Source of the DNA: JBAXQQ01 sp037131695
GTDB taxonomy: Bacteria; Armatimonadota; Hebobacteria; CAIYQO01
Direction: 5' to 3'
Assembly: GCA_964638715.1 (NCBI GenBank)
Contig: CAZWZF010000049.1
Coordinates: 1-37,061, forward strand
DNA length: 37,061 nt
Part shown: positions 28,123 to 36,679 of the stretch, piece after piece
Position numbering within the stretch: the stretch's first letter is position 1
Layout of the letters: each line of letters begins with the position of its first letter
Position numbers and translations under genes: made by a program
The notes under the pieces: generated by a model
Told to the model about the DNA's origin: nothing
The model's database searches: none
What the model saw: the letters and a program-made list of their open reading frames with translations, nothing else

Positions 28123-29139
28123 ATGTCAACAAAAACAATTCGTAAGGGTTTTACACTTATTGAATTACTCGTGGTAATTGCCATTATTGCCATTTTGGCT
28201 GCGATTCTCTTTCCGGTTTTTGCGCGTGCGCGTGAAAAAGCCAGGCAAACTACTTGTATCAGCAACCAGCGGCAAATTGCTACATCAATATTGATGTATA
28301 CACAGGATCATGACGAAACTTTTCCTTCCAGCACCACAGTATGGAATGATATTAAAGTTGATGCCGGTGTGTTGGTGTGTCCGACTAAAGGCAAGGGAAC
28401 TCCAATCGGTTATGGATATCCTGAATGGCGTTCCGGTCAGGCTTTGGGCGAACTGCCGAATCCAACCAACCGATTGTTATGTGCTGATTTTCCGCAAAGC
28501 ACCGCAATTTTATCAGGCAATTCAATTTATAATCAAAATGAAGTCGCCCTGCGCCATAGCGGACATGCAGTTTGTGCTTTTGCCGACGGTCACGTTGGCG
28601 ATGAATCGCAAATTAATGAAATTTTTTCAAAGTATGATTTTGAAAGTGGCGCAAGTTCGGACTGGAATAACAGTACCATAAGTACCACACCGACCGGCGG
28701 ACGAAAATATTTAGGTGAATTTGCCAATACTAATGTATTGTTAAATTTGAAAAGTTTACCCGGGCATTGCCGGCTTCATGTTGAATGCGACCTGTTTATA
28801 ATGAAAACATGGGATGGCAATAATGTCAGCAACGGTCCTGATATTTGGATGATGGGTATTACCGGCAACCCTACACCGATGATTAATACCACTTTTGCAA
28901 TTTCATATACTCTTCAGGCATATCCTGGCACATATCCGGCTGACAGCAACCCAAGCCGTGGCGGCGCGTCTGAAGCAAACAACTCCCTTGGTGTCGCTGG
29001 CAGCGACAATGTTTACCATATAGTCGCTGATGGTTTGCATACAGGCACTACTGCGCAGGTGTATTTTAATACAAATGCAATGCAGACTGCTGGTGACGAA
29101 TCTTGGGGTATTGATAACGTAGTTGTCAGCGCACTGTAG
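28123..29139 (+). CDS. Prepilin-like H-X9-DG protein, C-terminal type B
   Basis: 338 residues, start MSTKTIRKGFTLIELL with AGGGGG upstream. Cys pair (TTCISNQRQ, VLVCPTKGK) and RHSGHAVCAFADGHVG (near residue 147) are present. The C-terminal ~165 residues (YDFESGASSDWNNSTISTTP... to SWGIDNVVVSAL) have the rhythm of a concanavalin-like jelly-roll module, inferred only from pattern. It is paralogous over its full length to the next gene, only 14 bases downstream. Within it, bases 28219-28376 are identical to 29250-29407. Confidence 0.93.
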   Translation: MSTKTIRKGFTLIELLVVIAIIAILAAILFPVFARAREKARQTTCISNQRQIATSILMYTQDHDETFPSSTTVWNDIKVDAGVLVCPTKGKGTPIGYGYPEWRSGQALGELPNPTNRLLCADFPQSTAILSGNSIYNQNEVALRHSGHAVCAFADGHVGDESQINEIFSKYDFESGASSDWNNSTISTTPTGGRKYLGEFANTNVLLNLKSLPGHCRLHVECDLFIMKTWDGNNVSNGPDIWMMGITGNPTPMINTTFAISYTLQAYPGTYPADSNPSRGGASEANNSLGVAGSDNVYHIVADGLHTGTTAQVYFNTNAMQTAGDESWGIDNVVVSAL

Positions 29140-29153
29140 GAAGGATATTTGAA

Positions 29154-30173
29154 ATGTATAATAAATTTTCACAAAAAGGTTTTACCCTGATAGAATTACT
29201 GGTTGTAATTGCCATTATTGCTATCCTCGCTGCCATTTTGTTCCCTGTATTTGCGCGTGCGCGTGAAAAAGCCAGGCAAACTACTTGTATCAGCAACCAG
29301 CGGCAAATTGCTACATCAATATTGATGTATACACAGGATCATGACGAAACTTTTCCTTCCAGCACCACAGTATGGAATGATATTAAAGTTGATGCCGGTG
29401 TGTTGGTTTGTCCGACTAAAGGCAAGGGAACTCCAATTGGTTATGGTTACCCGGAATGGCGTTCCGGTCAGGCTTTAGGCGAACTGCCCAATCCTTCCAA
29501 CAGGCTATTAACTGCCGACTTCCCCCAAAGCACCACCGTTTTATCCGGCAATGCAATTTACAATCAAAGTGAAGTAGCGCTTCGTCATAGCGGACATGCT
29601 GTATGTGCATTTGCTGATGGTCATGTTGGTGATGAATCGCAAATTAATGAAGTATTCGTTAAATATAATTTCGAAAATGGGGTAGGTTCAGAATGGAATA
29701 ACAGCACCATTAGTACCACACCTACTGGTGGACGAAAATATTTAGGTGAGTTCTCAAACAATGATATCCGATTGACTCTTAAAAGTTTACCCGCACATTG
29801 CCGTTTGCATGTAGAGTTTGATTTATTTATCATGAAGTCATGGGATGGTAATAGTTTGCCTGCTGCTTGTGGGCCAGATATATGGTGTATGGGTATTGTT
29901 GGCGATGCTGCTCCAATAATTAATACCACTTTCGCCGTTGGAGCACGTCAAGCATATCCAGGAAGTTACCCGGGTGGTGATAATGCCGCCCGCACTGGCG
30001 CGTCAGAACCGAATAACTCCCTTGGTGTAACCGGTAGCGACAACGTTTATCATATCATTGCAGATGGTTTAAATACTGGCAACACTGCAGTACTTACTTT
30101 CTATTCAACATCACTGCAAGGTGCCGCTGATGAATCATGGGGATTAGATAACGTAGTAGTAAGCGCGCTGTAA
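29154..30173 (+). CDS. Prepilin-like H-X9-DG protein, C-terminal type B paralogue
   Basis: 339 residues, start MYNKFSQKGFTLIELL with AAGGA about eight bases upstream. The same Cys pair and RHSGHAVCAFADGHVG as the upstream neighbour, and a C-terminal module (YNFENGVGSEWNNSTISTTP... to SWGLDNVVVSAL) that has diverged moderately. A good terminator follows (30206-30243), which makes 28123-30173 a two-gene transcript. Confidence 0.93.
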   Translation: MYNKFSQKGFTLIELLVVIAIIAILAAILFPVFARAREKARQTTCISNQRQIATSILMYTQDHDETFPSSTTVWNDIKVDAGVLVCPTKGKGTPIGYGYPEWRSGQALGELPNPSNRLLTADFPQSTTVLSGNAIYNQSEVALRHSGHAVCAFADGHVGDESQINEVFVKYNFENGVGSEWNNSTISTTPTGGRKYLGEFSNNDIRLTLKSLPAHCRLHVEFDLFIMKSWDGNSLPAACGPDIWCMGIVGDAAPIINTTFAVGARQAYPGSYPGGDNAARTGASEPNNSLGVTGSDNVYHIIADGLNTGNTAVLTFYSTSLQGAADESWGLDNVVVSAL

Positions 30174-30205
30174 TCAGCATATATAAAAATAATAAAAAAT
30201 GTTAA

Positions 30206-30243
30206 ATGCCCTGATTTAATTGAAAATATCAGGGTATTTTTTT
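30206..30243 (+). terminator. Rho-independent terminator
   Basis: ATGCCCTGATTT and AATATCAGGGTAT form a stem around a short AT loop, followed by TATTTTTTT. It lies 33 bases after the stop of the 29154 gene. Confidence 0.85.
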
Positions 30244-30266
30244 AATTTAATTTTAATTTTATACCA

Positions 30267-30295
30267 TTGACAAAAAGAATAAAGAAAGATAAAAT
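30267..30295 (+). promoter_or_regulatory. Promoter of the 30346-32576 gene pair
   Basis: TTGACA (30267-30272), 17-base spacer, TAAAAT (30290-30295), directly after the preceding terminator. Confidence 0.75.
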
Positions 30296-30309
30296 TATTA
30301 AAAATATTA

Positions 30310-30319
30310 GGAACGTTCC
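30310..30319. promoter_or_regulatory. Candidate LacI-type operator GGAACGTTCC
   Basis: A perfect 10-base CG-centred palindrome starting 14 bases after the -10, the same relative place as the operators near 7384 and 12041. The arms GGAA/TTCC agree with those sites but the centre is two bases shorter, so another LacI-family protein may bind. Confidence 0.5.
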
Positions 30320-30345
30320 ATTTCTTATTCAAAGGGGGAGAAGTT

Positions 30346-31437
30346 ATGAAGATAAATCGTAGTTTATCAGGCTTCACACTGATAGAGCTTCTGGTCGTAA
30401 TTGCCATTATTGCCATTCTTGCTGCTATCTTGTTCCCGGTATTTGCCAGGGCACGGGAAAAAGCACGGCAGTCCAGTTGTATGAGTAATCAAAGGCAAAT
30501 AGCCTTAGCATGTCAGATGTTTTCACAGGATCATAGTTTTGTTTTGCCGTCATCAACATCAGTATGGTCAGATATCAGCATTGATCCTGGGATTTTAATT
30601 TGCCCTACATTAGGAAAAACTGTACCTAATGGATATCAATATAATTCGGACTGTTCATCATTAGCATTGGGAAGCATCGATAATCCCAGTTATAAAATGT
30701 TGACCTTTGATGGCAACAGTGGTGCAATGGATCCACGTCACAGCGGGAAAGTTATTGCAAGCTTTGTTGATGGACACGTAGAAATTAATACTCCTGGTGC
30801 TCTGATTGCTTCTACTGTAACATTTAACCTTGCAGACAGTGGTATTTGGCTTGGAAATGGTACAAATACTCCTGTACAAACTGTGCTTGCAGATGCGACG
30901 AAATATAACATGCATTGTATTTTTGCAGGTAATGACAATGATCCGCAAACTGCTAATGATGTATTGCTGGTTGGGACAAAACCAACTTGGCTGGTAGGTA
31001 CTCCGACCGTGGTCTTTACTAATGGTCTTATCAATTATGGTGCTGGACATAATTACTCCATGTATCTAAATTCAGGAACTATTAAGCGATATCCAGGATT
31101 TCTTACACCTGAATCACCTGCCTACAGCAGTACAGATTGTGTAACTGGACGGGTCACTTTTACCGCAAATGTTACCGGTCAGGTTACGAAAAAAGTTGCA
31201 CTTCTATTTGCTAACTGGAATTCGAATTCTTTGCCTACTTGCCAGGTTACTTCCGTCAAGATTGCCGGAACCGGTGTGCCATTAGTTAATAATACATTCA
31301 AAAATGGTACTGGCGGTGTAAATGTTTATTTAATGAATTTAAGTTTAATCCCAGTACCTAATTTAACTATAGAACTGAACTTAGGTAGCTATACCGGAAG
31401 TTCAGCCTTTGGTTTCTGGTTGGCATTTGAAGATTAA
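30346..31437 (+). CDS. Prepilin-like H-X9-DG protein, C-terminal type C
   Basis: 363 residues, start MKINRSLSGFTLIELL with AAGGGGGAG upstream. Cys pair (SSCMSNQRQ, ILICPTLGK) and RHSGKVIASFVDGHVE near residue 130. The C-terminal ~215 residues (STVTFNLADSGIWLGNGTNTP... to GFWLAFED) match no family I recognise but are clearly related to those of the next gene, sharing GLGNGT/WLGNGT, GAGHNY, YPGF and a terminal LAFED. That gene starts 32 bases downstream. Confidence 0.92.
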   Translation: MKINRSLSGFTLIELLVVIAIIAILAAILFPVFARAREKARQSSCMSNQRQIALACQMFSQDHSFVLPSSTSVWSDISIDPGILICPTLGKTVPNGYQYNSDCSSLALGSIDNPSYKMLTFDGNSGAMDPRHSGKVIASFVDGHVEINTPGALIASTVTFNLADSGIWLGNGTNTPVQTVLADATKYNMHCIFAGNDNDPQTANDVLLVGTKPTWLVGTPTVVFTNGLINYGAGHNYSMYLNSGTIKRYPGFLTPESPAYSSTDCVTGRVTFTANVTGQVTKKVALLFANWNSNSLPTCQVTSVKIAGTGVPLVNNTFKNGTGGVNVYLMNLSLIPVPNLTIELNLGSYTGSSAFGFWLAFED

Positions 31438-31469
31438 TATGTCATATCGACATTGTGAAGGAGATTTAA

Positions 31470-32576
31470 ATGAAAAAATATTCATCTGTATATAAAGGTT
31501 TCACATTAATAGAATTACTGGTTGTAATTGCTATTATTGCCGTGTTAGCCGCCATATTGTTTCCCGTTTTTGCAAAAGCGCGGGAAAAAGCATGGCAAAC
31601 TACCTGCACCAGTAATCAGCGGCAGATAGCAGCTTCACTTCAAATGTATGCACAAGACCATGAAGAAGTATTACCTTCAACAACTACTGTTTGGCAAGAT
31701 ATCAAAGTGGATCCTGGTGCTTTAATTTGTCCAACTTTAGGACCAAATGTCCCTAATGGGTATCAGTATAACTTTGTTTGTTCGGGGCAGTCGTTGGGAG
31801 AAATTCAAAATCCAGAAAAACGTTCATTCTCGTTTGATAGTAAAAGTGGCGGAATTGATCCTCGGCATAGCAATAAAGTTGTCGTGGGATTTGCTGATGG
31901 TCACGTTGAATTGACTACCACTGGTAAAGTAGTTGCATCAATGATTCCTGGCAACATTGAAGTAAAGCCTACTGATTCAAATATTGGGTTGGGTAATGGC
32001 ACAAGCAGTCCTTTGCAAGTGCTGCTTGCTGGACCATCTTATAATATGAATTGCTTTTTCGCTGATTCTGATATGGATCCGCCTGATGCCGGTACCTGCT
32101 TCCTGTTAGGAACACGTCCATCTTGGATGTCAGGCGTACCAACAGCCACATATACTGCTAACTCGCCTTATGGTGCAGGACACAACTATGCTGTTTATTG
32201 GAATAATGGTAGTGGATATGCACGGTATCCCGGATTTATGACTCCCACAACTATTTATTGGGATCCAAAGACCGCTTTAGTTGGTTATTGCCGCATCATT
32301 CCAACCGTAAAACAATTGACTTATAAAAAAGTTTCAATTATTGTGGTTAATTGGAATGGTGGTGGTACTGTTCAACTTACAAATATTAAATATGCTGATG
32401 GAGATGCGAGTATTACCGGTAATACATTTACAAATACATCAAACCTTGCGAATGTATATACTATGAGTCTGCCATTATTGCCATTACCAAACACACCAAT
32501 AGATTTTTATTTTGGCAACTATACCAGGACTACAGGTTATGCAGCTTATGGCATATATTTAGCTTTTGAGGATTAA
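31470..32576 (+). CDS. Prepilin-like H-X9-DG protein, C-terminal type C paralogue
   Basis: 368 residues, start MKKYSSVYKGFTLIELL with AAGGAG upstream. Cys pair (TTCTSNQRQ, LICPTLGP) and RHSNKVVVGFADGHVE are present. The normally invariant arginine-rich stretch is altered to FAKAREKAWQ, which is the most divergent of the twelve. The C-terminal module ends AAYGIYLAFED. It is followed by a terminator (32600-32640). Confidence 0.92.
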   Translation: MKKYSSVYKGFTLIELLVVIAIIAVLAAILFPVFAKAREKAWQTTCTSNQRQIAASLQMYAQDHEEVLPSTTTVWQDIKVDPGALICPTLGPNVPNGYQYNFVCSGQSLGEIQNPEKRSFSFDSKSGGIDPRHSNKVVVGFADGHVELTTTGKVVASMIPGNIEVKPTDSNIGLGNGTSSPLQVLLAGPSYNMNCFFADSDMDPPDAGTCFLLGTRPSWMSGVPTATYTANSPYGAGHNYAVYWNNGSGYARYPGFMTPTTIYWDPKTALVGYCRIIPTVKQLTYKKVSIIVVNWNGGGTVQLTNIKYADGDASITGNTFTNTSNLANVYTMSLPLLPLPNTPIDFYFGNYTRTTGYAAYGIYLAFED

Positions 32577-32599
32577 AATTTATAGTCATAATTGTTCAT

Positions 32600-32640
32600 A
32601 TCGGCAGCTTAATAATATAGAAGTTGCCGATTTTTTATTT
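32600..32640 (+). terminator. Rho-independent terminator
   Basis: ATCGGCAGCTT (32600-32610) pairs with AAGTTGCCGAT (32621-32631), followed by TTTTTTATTTTAT. It ends the 30346-32576 transcript. Confidence 0.85.
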
Positions 32641-32649
32641 TATAATCCA

Positions 32650-32689
32650 TTGACTAATATCATAATGAATAGTAAAATATTAAACCGGT
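32650..32689 (+). promoter_or_regulatory. Promoter of prepilin gene 32728 with ACCGGT palindrome
   Basis: TTGACT (32650-32655), 17-base spacer, TAAAAT (32673-32678); the palindrome ACCGGT (32684-32689) follows at the expected start site. It starts just after the preceding terminator. Confidence 0.65.
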
Positions 32690-32727
32690 AAGAATTTTTA
32701 TCAGATAATATAATAAAAGAGACATAT

Positions 32728-33807
32728 ATGTTAAATCGTTCAACTAAACAAGGTTTTACCCTTATTGAACTTCTGGTTGTAATAGCCATTATTGCTATTT
32801 TAGCCGCAATTCTGTTCCCGGTATTTGCTCGTGCACGTGAAAAAGCGCGTCAATCAACCTGCACCAGCAACCAGCGTCAAATAGCTGCATCAGCATCCAT
32901 GTATGCGCAGGACCATGAAGAAACCTTCCCTGGAACCTCTACCGTATGGGGAGACCTGAAAGTAGATCCAGGCGTACTGGTATGCCCGACTAAAGGCAAA
33001 GGCACTCCTAACGGCTATGTATACAGCTATTCTGTAAGCAGCAAAGGAATTGGTACCTTCAATGACCCGTCCGCAACTGTTTTGACTGCCGATGGCGCAT
33101 CAACCGCAAATATTCTCTCCACTCCTGCCGACCTTGATTACCGGCATTCCAGTTCATTGATTGTTAGTTATGCGGATGGTCATGTTGGAAGTTCACAGAA
33201 CCTTAATTATGGTATAGTCAATCTTGGTGAACTTACCGCACCATCGGCAAACTATACGTTTACCGTTGATTCTACCAAACCGGCAGATAACGAGGCTGGC
33301 AAAGCAGCCTGGACCATCAATGGCTTTACCGGTACTTCAAGTGTTCTTGCAGTGGGAACTCATGGATACGCTGTTTTTAACTGGCAGAATTATGGCGACT
33401 CGAATATTAACGTAAAAGCACCATTTACTGCCGTTACCAAGGGTTCCGGCTGGACTGATGATCAGTATGGCAACCAGACATTCGTAATTGGAGGAACTTC
33501 CGCAGGCGGAAAGATACTGTATGCTAACAAAGTCGGTGTTATTACCACTACAGTCAGCGACTATTATCCGCACATGTTAACTATTGTCTCTCCTGAGAAG
33601 TACTTTGATGTTCGTTGTTTTTCTATTACTGTCAGCACTAATTCAGGTGCAGCAAAGGAAAGCACGGTAACCTATGATTATACAACTAAAACTCATCAAT
33701 TGAATAAAATTTTACAGGTTAGTGTTTGCGGTAACGCGAAAATCACAGTTACCGTTCCTAATGGTACTGCTGATGGCGGTACATTCGCAGCAGTTTTCCT
33801 TGATTAA
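32728..33807 (+). CDS. Prepilin-like H-X9-DG protein, unique C-terminus
   Basis: 359 residues, start MLNRSTKQGFTLIELL. Cys pair (STCTSNQRQ, VLVCPTKGK) and RHSSSLIVSYADGHVG near residue 140. The C-terminal ~200 residues (ELTAPSANYTFTVDSTKPADNEAGKAAW... to GTFAAVFLD) are beta-rich, unlike any other product here, and include HGYAVFNWQNYGDSNINVKAP. No family recognised. It is transcribed alone between its own promoter (32650) and a terminator-like hairpin (33835). Confidence 0.92.
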   Translation: MLNRSTKQGFTLIELLVVIAIIAILAAILFPVFARAREKARQSTCTSNQRQIAASASMYAQDHEETFPGTSTVWGDLKVDPGVLVCPTKGKGTPNGYVYSYSVSSKGIGTFNDPSATVLTADGASTANILSTPADLDYRHSSSLIVSYADGHVGSSQNLNYGIVNLGELTAPSANYTFTVDSTKPADNEAGKAAWTINGFTGTSSVLAVGTHGYAVFNWQNYGDSNINVKAPFTAVTKGSGWTDDQYGNQTFVIGGTSAGGKILYANKVGVITTTVSDYYPHMLTIVSPEKYFDVRCFSITVSTNSGAAKESTVTYDYTTKTHQLNKILQVSVCGNAKITVTVPNGTADGGTFAAVFLD

Positions 33808-33834
33808 TTTCAAAAACTGAATAATTATTAACAA

Positions 33835-33870
33835 CCTGTTCAATAACATTGATATTGAACAGGCTGTTTC
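33835..33870 (+). terminator. Terminator-like hairpin
   Basis: CCTGTTCAATA and TATTGAACAGG form a perfect 11-base stem with a 7-base loop, 28 bases after the stop of the 32728 gene. The T-run (CTGTTTCATT) is weak. Confidence 0.65.
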
Positions 33871-33904
33871 ATTGATTATCAATCATTTCTCATTTTTTAA
33901 GGCT

Positions 33905-34103
33905 TTTGCGATACCTATTTATCAAATGTTTATGTAGCAGGTTTGTGGTAGGCGAAAACCACCCCGACCTTCGGCCACCCCTCCTTGGGAAGGAGGGGAG
34001 TTTAAAATGAAGGTTTTGATTTTTAAACAACCATTATTTTATCAAGTAACTATCATAACTCCCCTCCTTGCCAAGGAGGGGGTAGGGGGTGGTTGGGTTA
34101 ATT
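33905..34103. repeat. ~200-base palindromic repeat element, copy 2
   Basis: Same orientation as copy 1 at 26200-26398, sharing TTGTGGTAGGCGAAAACC, both CCCCTCCTTG hairpins and the AT-rich core. The left hairpin here reads CTCCTTGGGAAGGAG versus CTCCTTGTCAAGGAG in copy 1, so pairing is retained. Confidence 0.85.
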
Positions 34104-34180
34104 ATATAGTTTATATAGTTTCGTTCTTCCTTCTCCAAACTGTGACTTCATTTATTAAGTATCATTCTTTTTACGAAAAG

Positions 34181-34252
34181 ATTCTCAATTCTCAATTTTC
34201 CATTTTCCATTTGCAATTTGCAATTTGCAATTTGCCATTTGCCATTTGCCAG
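34181..34252. repeat. Simple repeats of CAATT/CATTTGC type
   Basis: Tandem units ATTCTCA, TTTTCCA, ATTTGCA and ATTTGCC in succession, a 7-base-period low-complexity tract. Confidence 0.7.
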
Positions 34253-34255
34253 CAC

Positions 34256-34283
34256 TTGCATTCGTGCCCCATGGTAATATACT
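34256..34283 (+). promoter_or_regulatory. Candidate promoter of the two-component operon
   Basis: TTGCAT (34256-34261), 16-base spacer, TATACT (34278-34283), giving a leader of about 25 bases. Confidence 0.4.
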
Positions 34284-34315
34284 ATTAGACAGAATAATAA
34301 TTGAGGAGATTGCTG

Positions 34316-35002
34316 ATGGCGCAGAAAGTTTTAGTGGTTGATGACGAAGAATCGATACTTGAAGTTTTAATATACAATATAGAAAAAGCCGGATTTGAGG
34401 TGGTGTCGGCGCGCGATGGATTAGAAGGGTTGAAGGAAGCACAGCGTATCCGTCCGGATATCGCCATTCTTGACATTACCATGCCGTCGATGGACGGGCT
34501 GGAACTGTGCGGACGTCTGCGGCTTGAGTTTGCAATTCCGGTTATTCTGCTCACTGCCCGGGACACTGAAATTGATAAAATTGTCGGGTTAGAGTTAGGC
34601 GCGGATGATTATGTGACCAAGCCATTCAGTCCGCGTGAATTAATTGCCCGTATCAAGGCAGTTCTGCGGCGTTCGCGTAATGGCGTGTCGCAGCCGGATA
34701 GCCTGCTTACCTGCGGTGCATTATCTCTTGACCCACTGAAGCGTGAAGTTATGCTCAACGGGAAAGGTTTGGGATTAACTGCCAAAGAGTTTTTGCTGCT
34801 GGAATATATGATGAAGAGCACCGGAATAGCACTTAGCCGCAACGCCATTCTCGACCATGTGTGGGGTTACGACTACTTTGGCGATTCCCGCACGGTAGAT
34901 GTTCATATTCGCCGCTTGCGCGAAAAAATTGAGGATGACCCGACCAACCCGCGACGAATTGTTACTGTGGCGGGAGTAGGATACAAGATGGTGTGTGAAT
35001 GA
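34316..35002 (+). CDS. OmpR/PhoB-family response regulator
   Basis: 228 residues. Receiver domain ~1-120 with acidic pair D9/D10 (VLVVDDEES), phosphoacceptor D53 (AILDITMPSMDG), conserved Thr in LLTAR and Lys in VTKPFSP. The C-terminal winged helix (~130-228) contains LTAKEFLLLEYMMKSTGIALSRNAILDHVWGYDYFGDSRTVDVHIRRLREKI and ends VTVAGVGYKM. I start at ATG 34316 because GAGGAG lies seven bases upstream; the reading frame could begin at a TTG at 34301, but that codon overlaps this site. Its stop overlaps the next gene by ATGA, so it is translated together with its kinase. The closest general type is PhoB/PhoP; target genes are unknown. Confidence 0.95.
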   Translation: MAQKVLVVDDEESILEVLIYNIEKAGFEVVSARDGLEGLKEAQRIRPDIAILDITMPSMDGLELCGRLRLEFAIPVILLTARDTEIDKIVGLELGADDYVTKPFSPRELIARIKAVLRRSRNGVSQPDSLLTCGALSLDPLKREVMLNGKGLGLTAKEFLLLEYMMKSTGIALSRNAILDHVWGYDYFGDSRTVDVHIRRLREKIEDDPTNPRRIVTVAGVGYKMVCE

Positions 35003-36492
35003 GATTAAAGAAATTGGCAGAATGGCTGCAATCGCTGAAGGCGCGAATGATTATCACCTATTTGCTGGTGGTAACCATATCATTCGGGATACTGGCACTG
35101 CTTATCATGGGTCCTGTGCGTCAATTTATCATGCAGCGAGAAGAAGACAAACTGGTCGCAACTGCCATTACCCTGGGAACCACCATCCGCGAACCGTGGA
35201 TATTTTCTGATGATGCCTGGCAATCCGACCTGGCATGGACACAGCGCCGCTGCCGACTATACCTGTCGCCGACAATAAATACCCGCATCCGCGTACTGGA
35301 TGCTGCCGGAAAAACGCTTACCGATTCGTCAACTTCATTGGATTGGATGCATTGGAAAAATTATCGTAAAACTTTAAAACCTCTTGCTACCCGTCCCGAG
35401 GTGAAATCGGCGATTCAAGGCATATATATGTCATATACCCGCAAAGAAGAAAATCGTCCGAATGGCCACGATTCGTTCTATGTTGCTTTGCCTATTCAAC
35501 GACACGATTTAGCCGGTGAAGTGCGGGTTGCTTTTATCATGTACCTGGATAAAAGCGTGGATGAGCTTAACAGCAACCTGCGCAGCCTGATAAACCTGCT
35601 GATTGCCGGTATGCTGGGCAGTTTGCTGATAACCATTGTCGTATCGGTTTTATTGGCGGAAAATGTTTCTGCCCGGCTATTGAAAGCCACCCATACTGCC
35701 GAGGAGTTCGCTCGCGGCAACCTTGATGTGCGAATGCCTGCAACCGGCAATGATGAGGTAGGAAAATTAAGCGGCGCGTTTAACAGTATGGCTGATACTT
35801 TGCAAAGACAGGAACAGTTGCGCCGCGACCTGCTGGCGGATGTATCCCACGAATTGCGCACTCCGCTGACGGCTATTAATGGTTGTGCCGATTCGCTGCA
35901 GGATGCCATGGTGGATGACCCGAAAGCGGCAGGGAGATTTTTGCAGATTATCCAAAATGAAACCGCACGGATGCAAAGGCTGGTCAGCGACATACTTGAT
36001 TTATCGCGTCTGCGCTCGGGTTTAACGGCTGTTCCGCTGGCAACGGTAGACCTGATAAACCTTGCCGAGGAAGCCGTTGAGATTGCTCGATTAAATGAAG
36101 ATAAAATGAATGTCAGTTATGAGTTAATCAATAATACCGGCGACTCATTACCGGTACATGGAAACGAAGACCGCATTTCTCAAGTGCTGCGCAACCTGTT
36201 GGACAACGCCCGCAAGTTCTCACCGGATGGTGGTTTGATAACCATGAAATTAGCCGTTATTGATGATAATGCTGTAGTGGAAATAACCGACCAGGGGCAA
36301 GGTATAGCTAAAGAAGAACTGCCATATCTATTCGAAAGGTTTTATCGCTCCGGCAGAGGTAACACCACCGGCGGTGCCGGACTGGGCCTGGCGATAGTCC
36401 GGGAAATAATGCAAGCCCACGGCGGCCGCACCGAGGTAGACAGCGAAGAAGGAAAAGGCACGACGTTCCGCCTGTATTTCAGGAAAAGTTAG
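34999..36492 (+). CDS. Membrane sensor histidine kinase
   Basis: 497 residues. TM1 spans ~17-39 (MIITYLLVVTISFGILALLIM), an extracytoplasmic sensor region ~40-197 resembling a small Cache-type domain, and TM2 ~198-222. A HAMP linker follows (~222-275: ENVSARLLKATHTAEEFARGNLDVRMP...DEVGKLSGAFNSMAD). The phosphorylated His is about H284 (DVSHELRTPL). The ATPase part has N box NLLDNARKF (~400), DQGQGIA, YLFERFYR and GAGLGLAIV (~458). All key kinase residues are present. Partner of the overlapping response regulator. The signal is unknown. Confidence 0.95.
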   Translation: MRLKKLAEWLQSLKARMIITYLLVVTISFGILALLIMGPVRQFIMQREEDKLVATAITLGTTIREPWIFSDDAWQSDLAWTQRRCRLYLSPTINTRIRVLDAAGKTLTDSSTSLDWMHWKNYRKTLKPLATRPEVKSAIQGIYMSYTRKEENRPNGHDSFYVALPIQRHDLAGEVRVAFIMYLDKSVDELNSNLRSLINLLIAGMLGSLLITIVVSVLLAENVSARLLKATHTAEEFARGNLDVRMPATGNDEVGKLSGAFNSMADTLQRQEQLRRDLLADVSHELRTPLTAINGCADSLQDAMVDDPKAAGRFLQIIQNETARMQRLVSDILDLSRLRSGLTAVPLATVDLINLAEEAVEIARLNEDKMNVSYELINNTGDSLPVHGNEDRISQVLRNLLDNARKFSPDGGLITMKLAVIDDNAVVEITDQGQGIAKEELPYLFERFYRSGRGNTTGGAGLGLAIVREIMQAHGGRTEVDSEEGKGTTFRLYFRKS

Positions 36493-36500
36493 GGAATGAG

Positions 36501-36533
36501 TTAGGAATTAGGAATTACGAATTACGAATTAGG
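36501..36533. repeat. GAATTAGGAATTACGAATTACG simple repeats after the kinase gene
   Basis: A low-complexity tract of GAATTA(G/C)-type 7-base units beginning nine bases after the stop of the kinase gene; similar to 26171-26190. A related (TTGTC)AA tract follows at 36626-36657. Confidence 0.6.
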
Positions 36534-36679
36534 TATTAAAGATAAGGTATTTTCATTTCTTACTTTTCGGTTGAAGTCGAATGAAGTCGTTTGCAATCGA
36601 TTTCAATCGGTATTTAACTCAAAAAATTGTCAATCGTCAATTGTCCATTGTCAATTTTTCACTCTTCTCTCCTCACTCT

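Larger units (their letters stand above)
33808..34315. other. Gene-free region between prepilin cluster 2 and two-component genes
   Basis: Holds a terminator-like hairpin (33835-33870), the second copy of the ~200-base repeat (33905-34103), a simple-repeat tract (34181-34252) and a candidate promoter for the response regulator (34256-34283). Confidence 0.8.
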
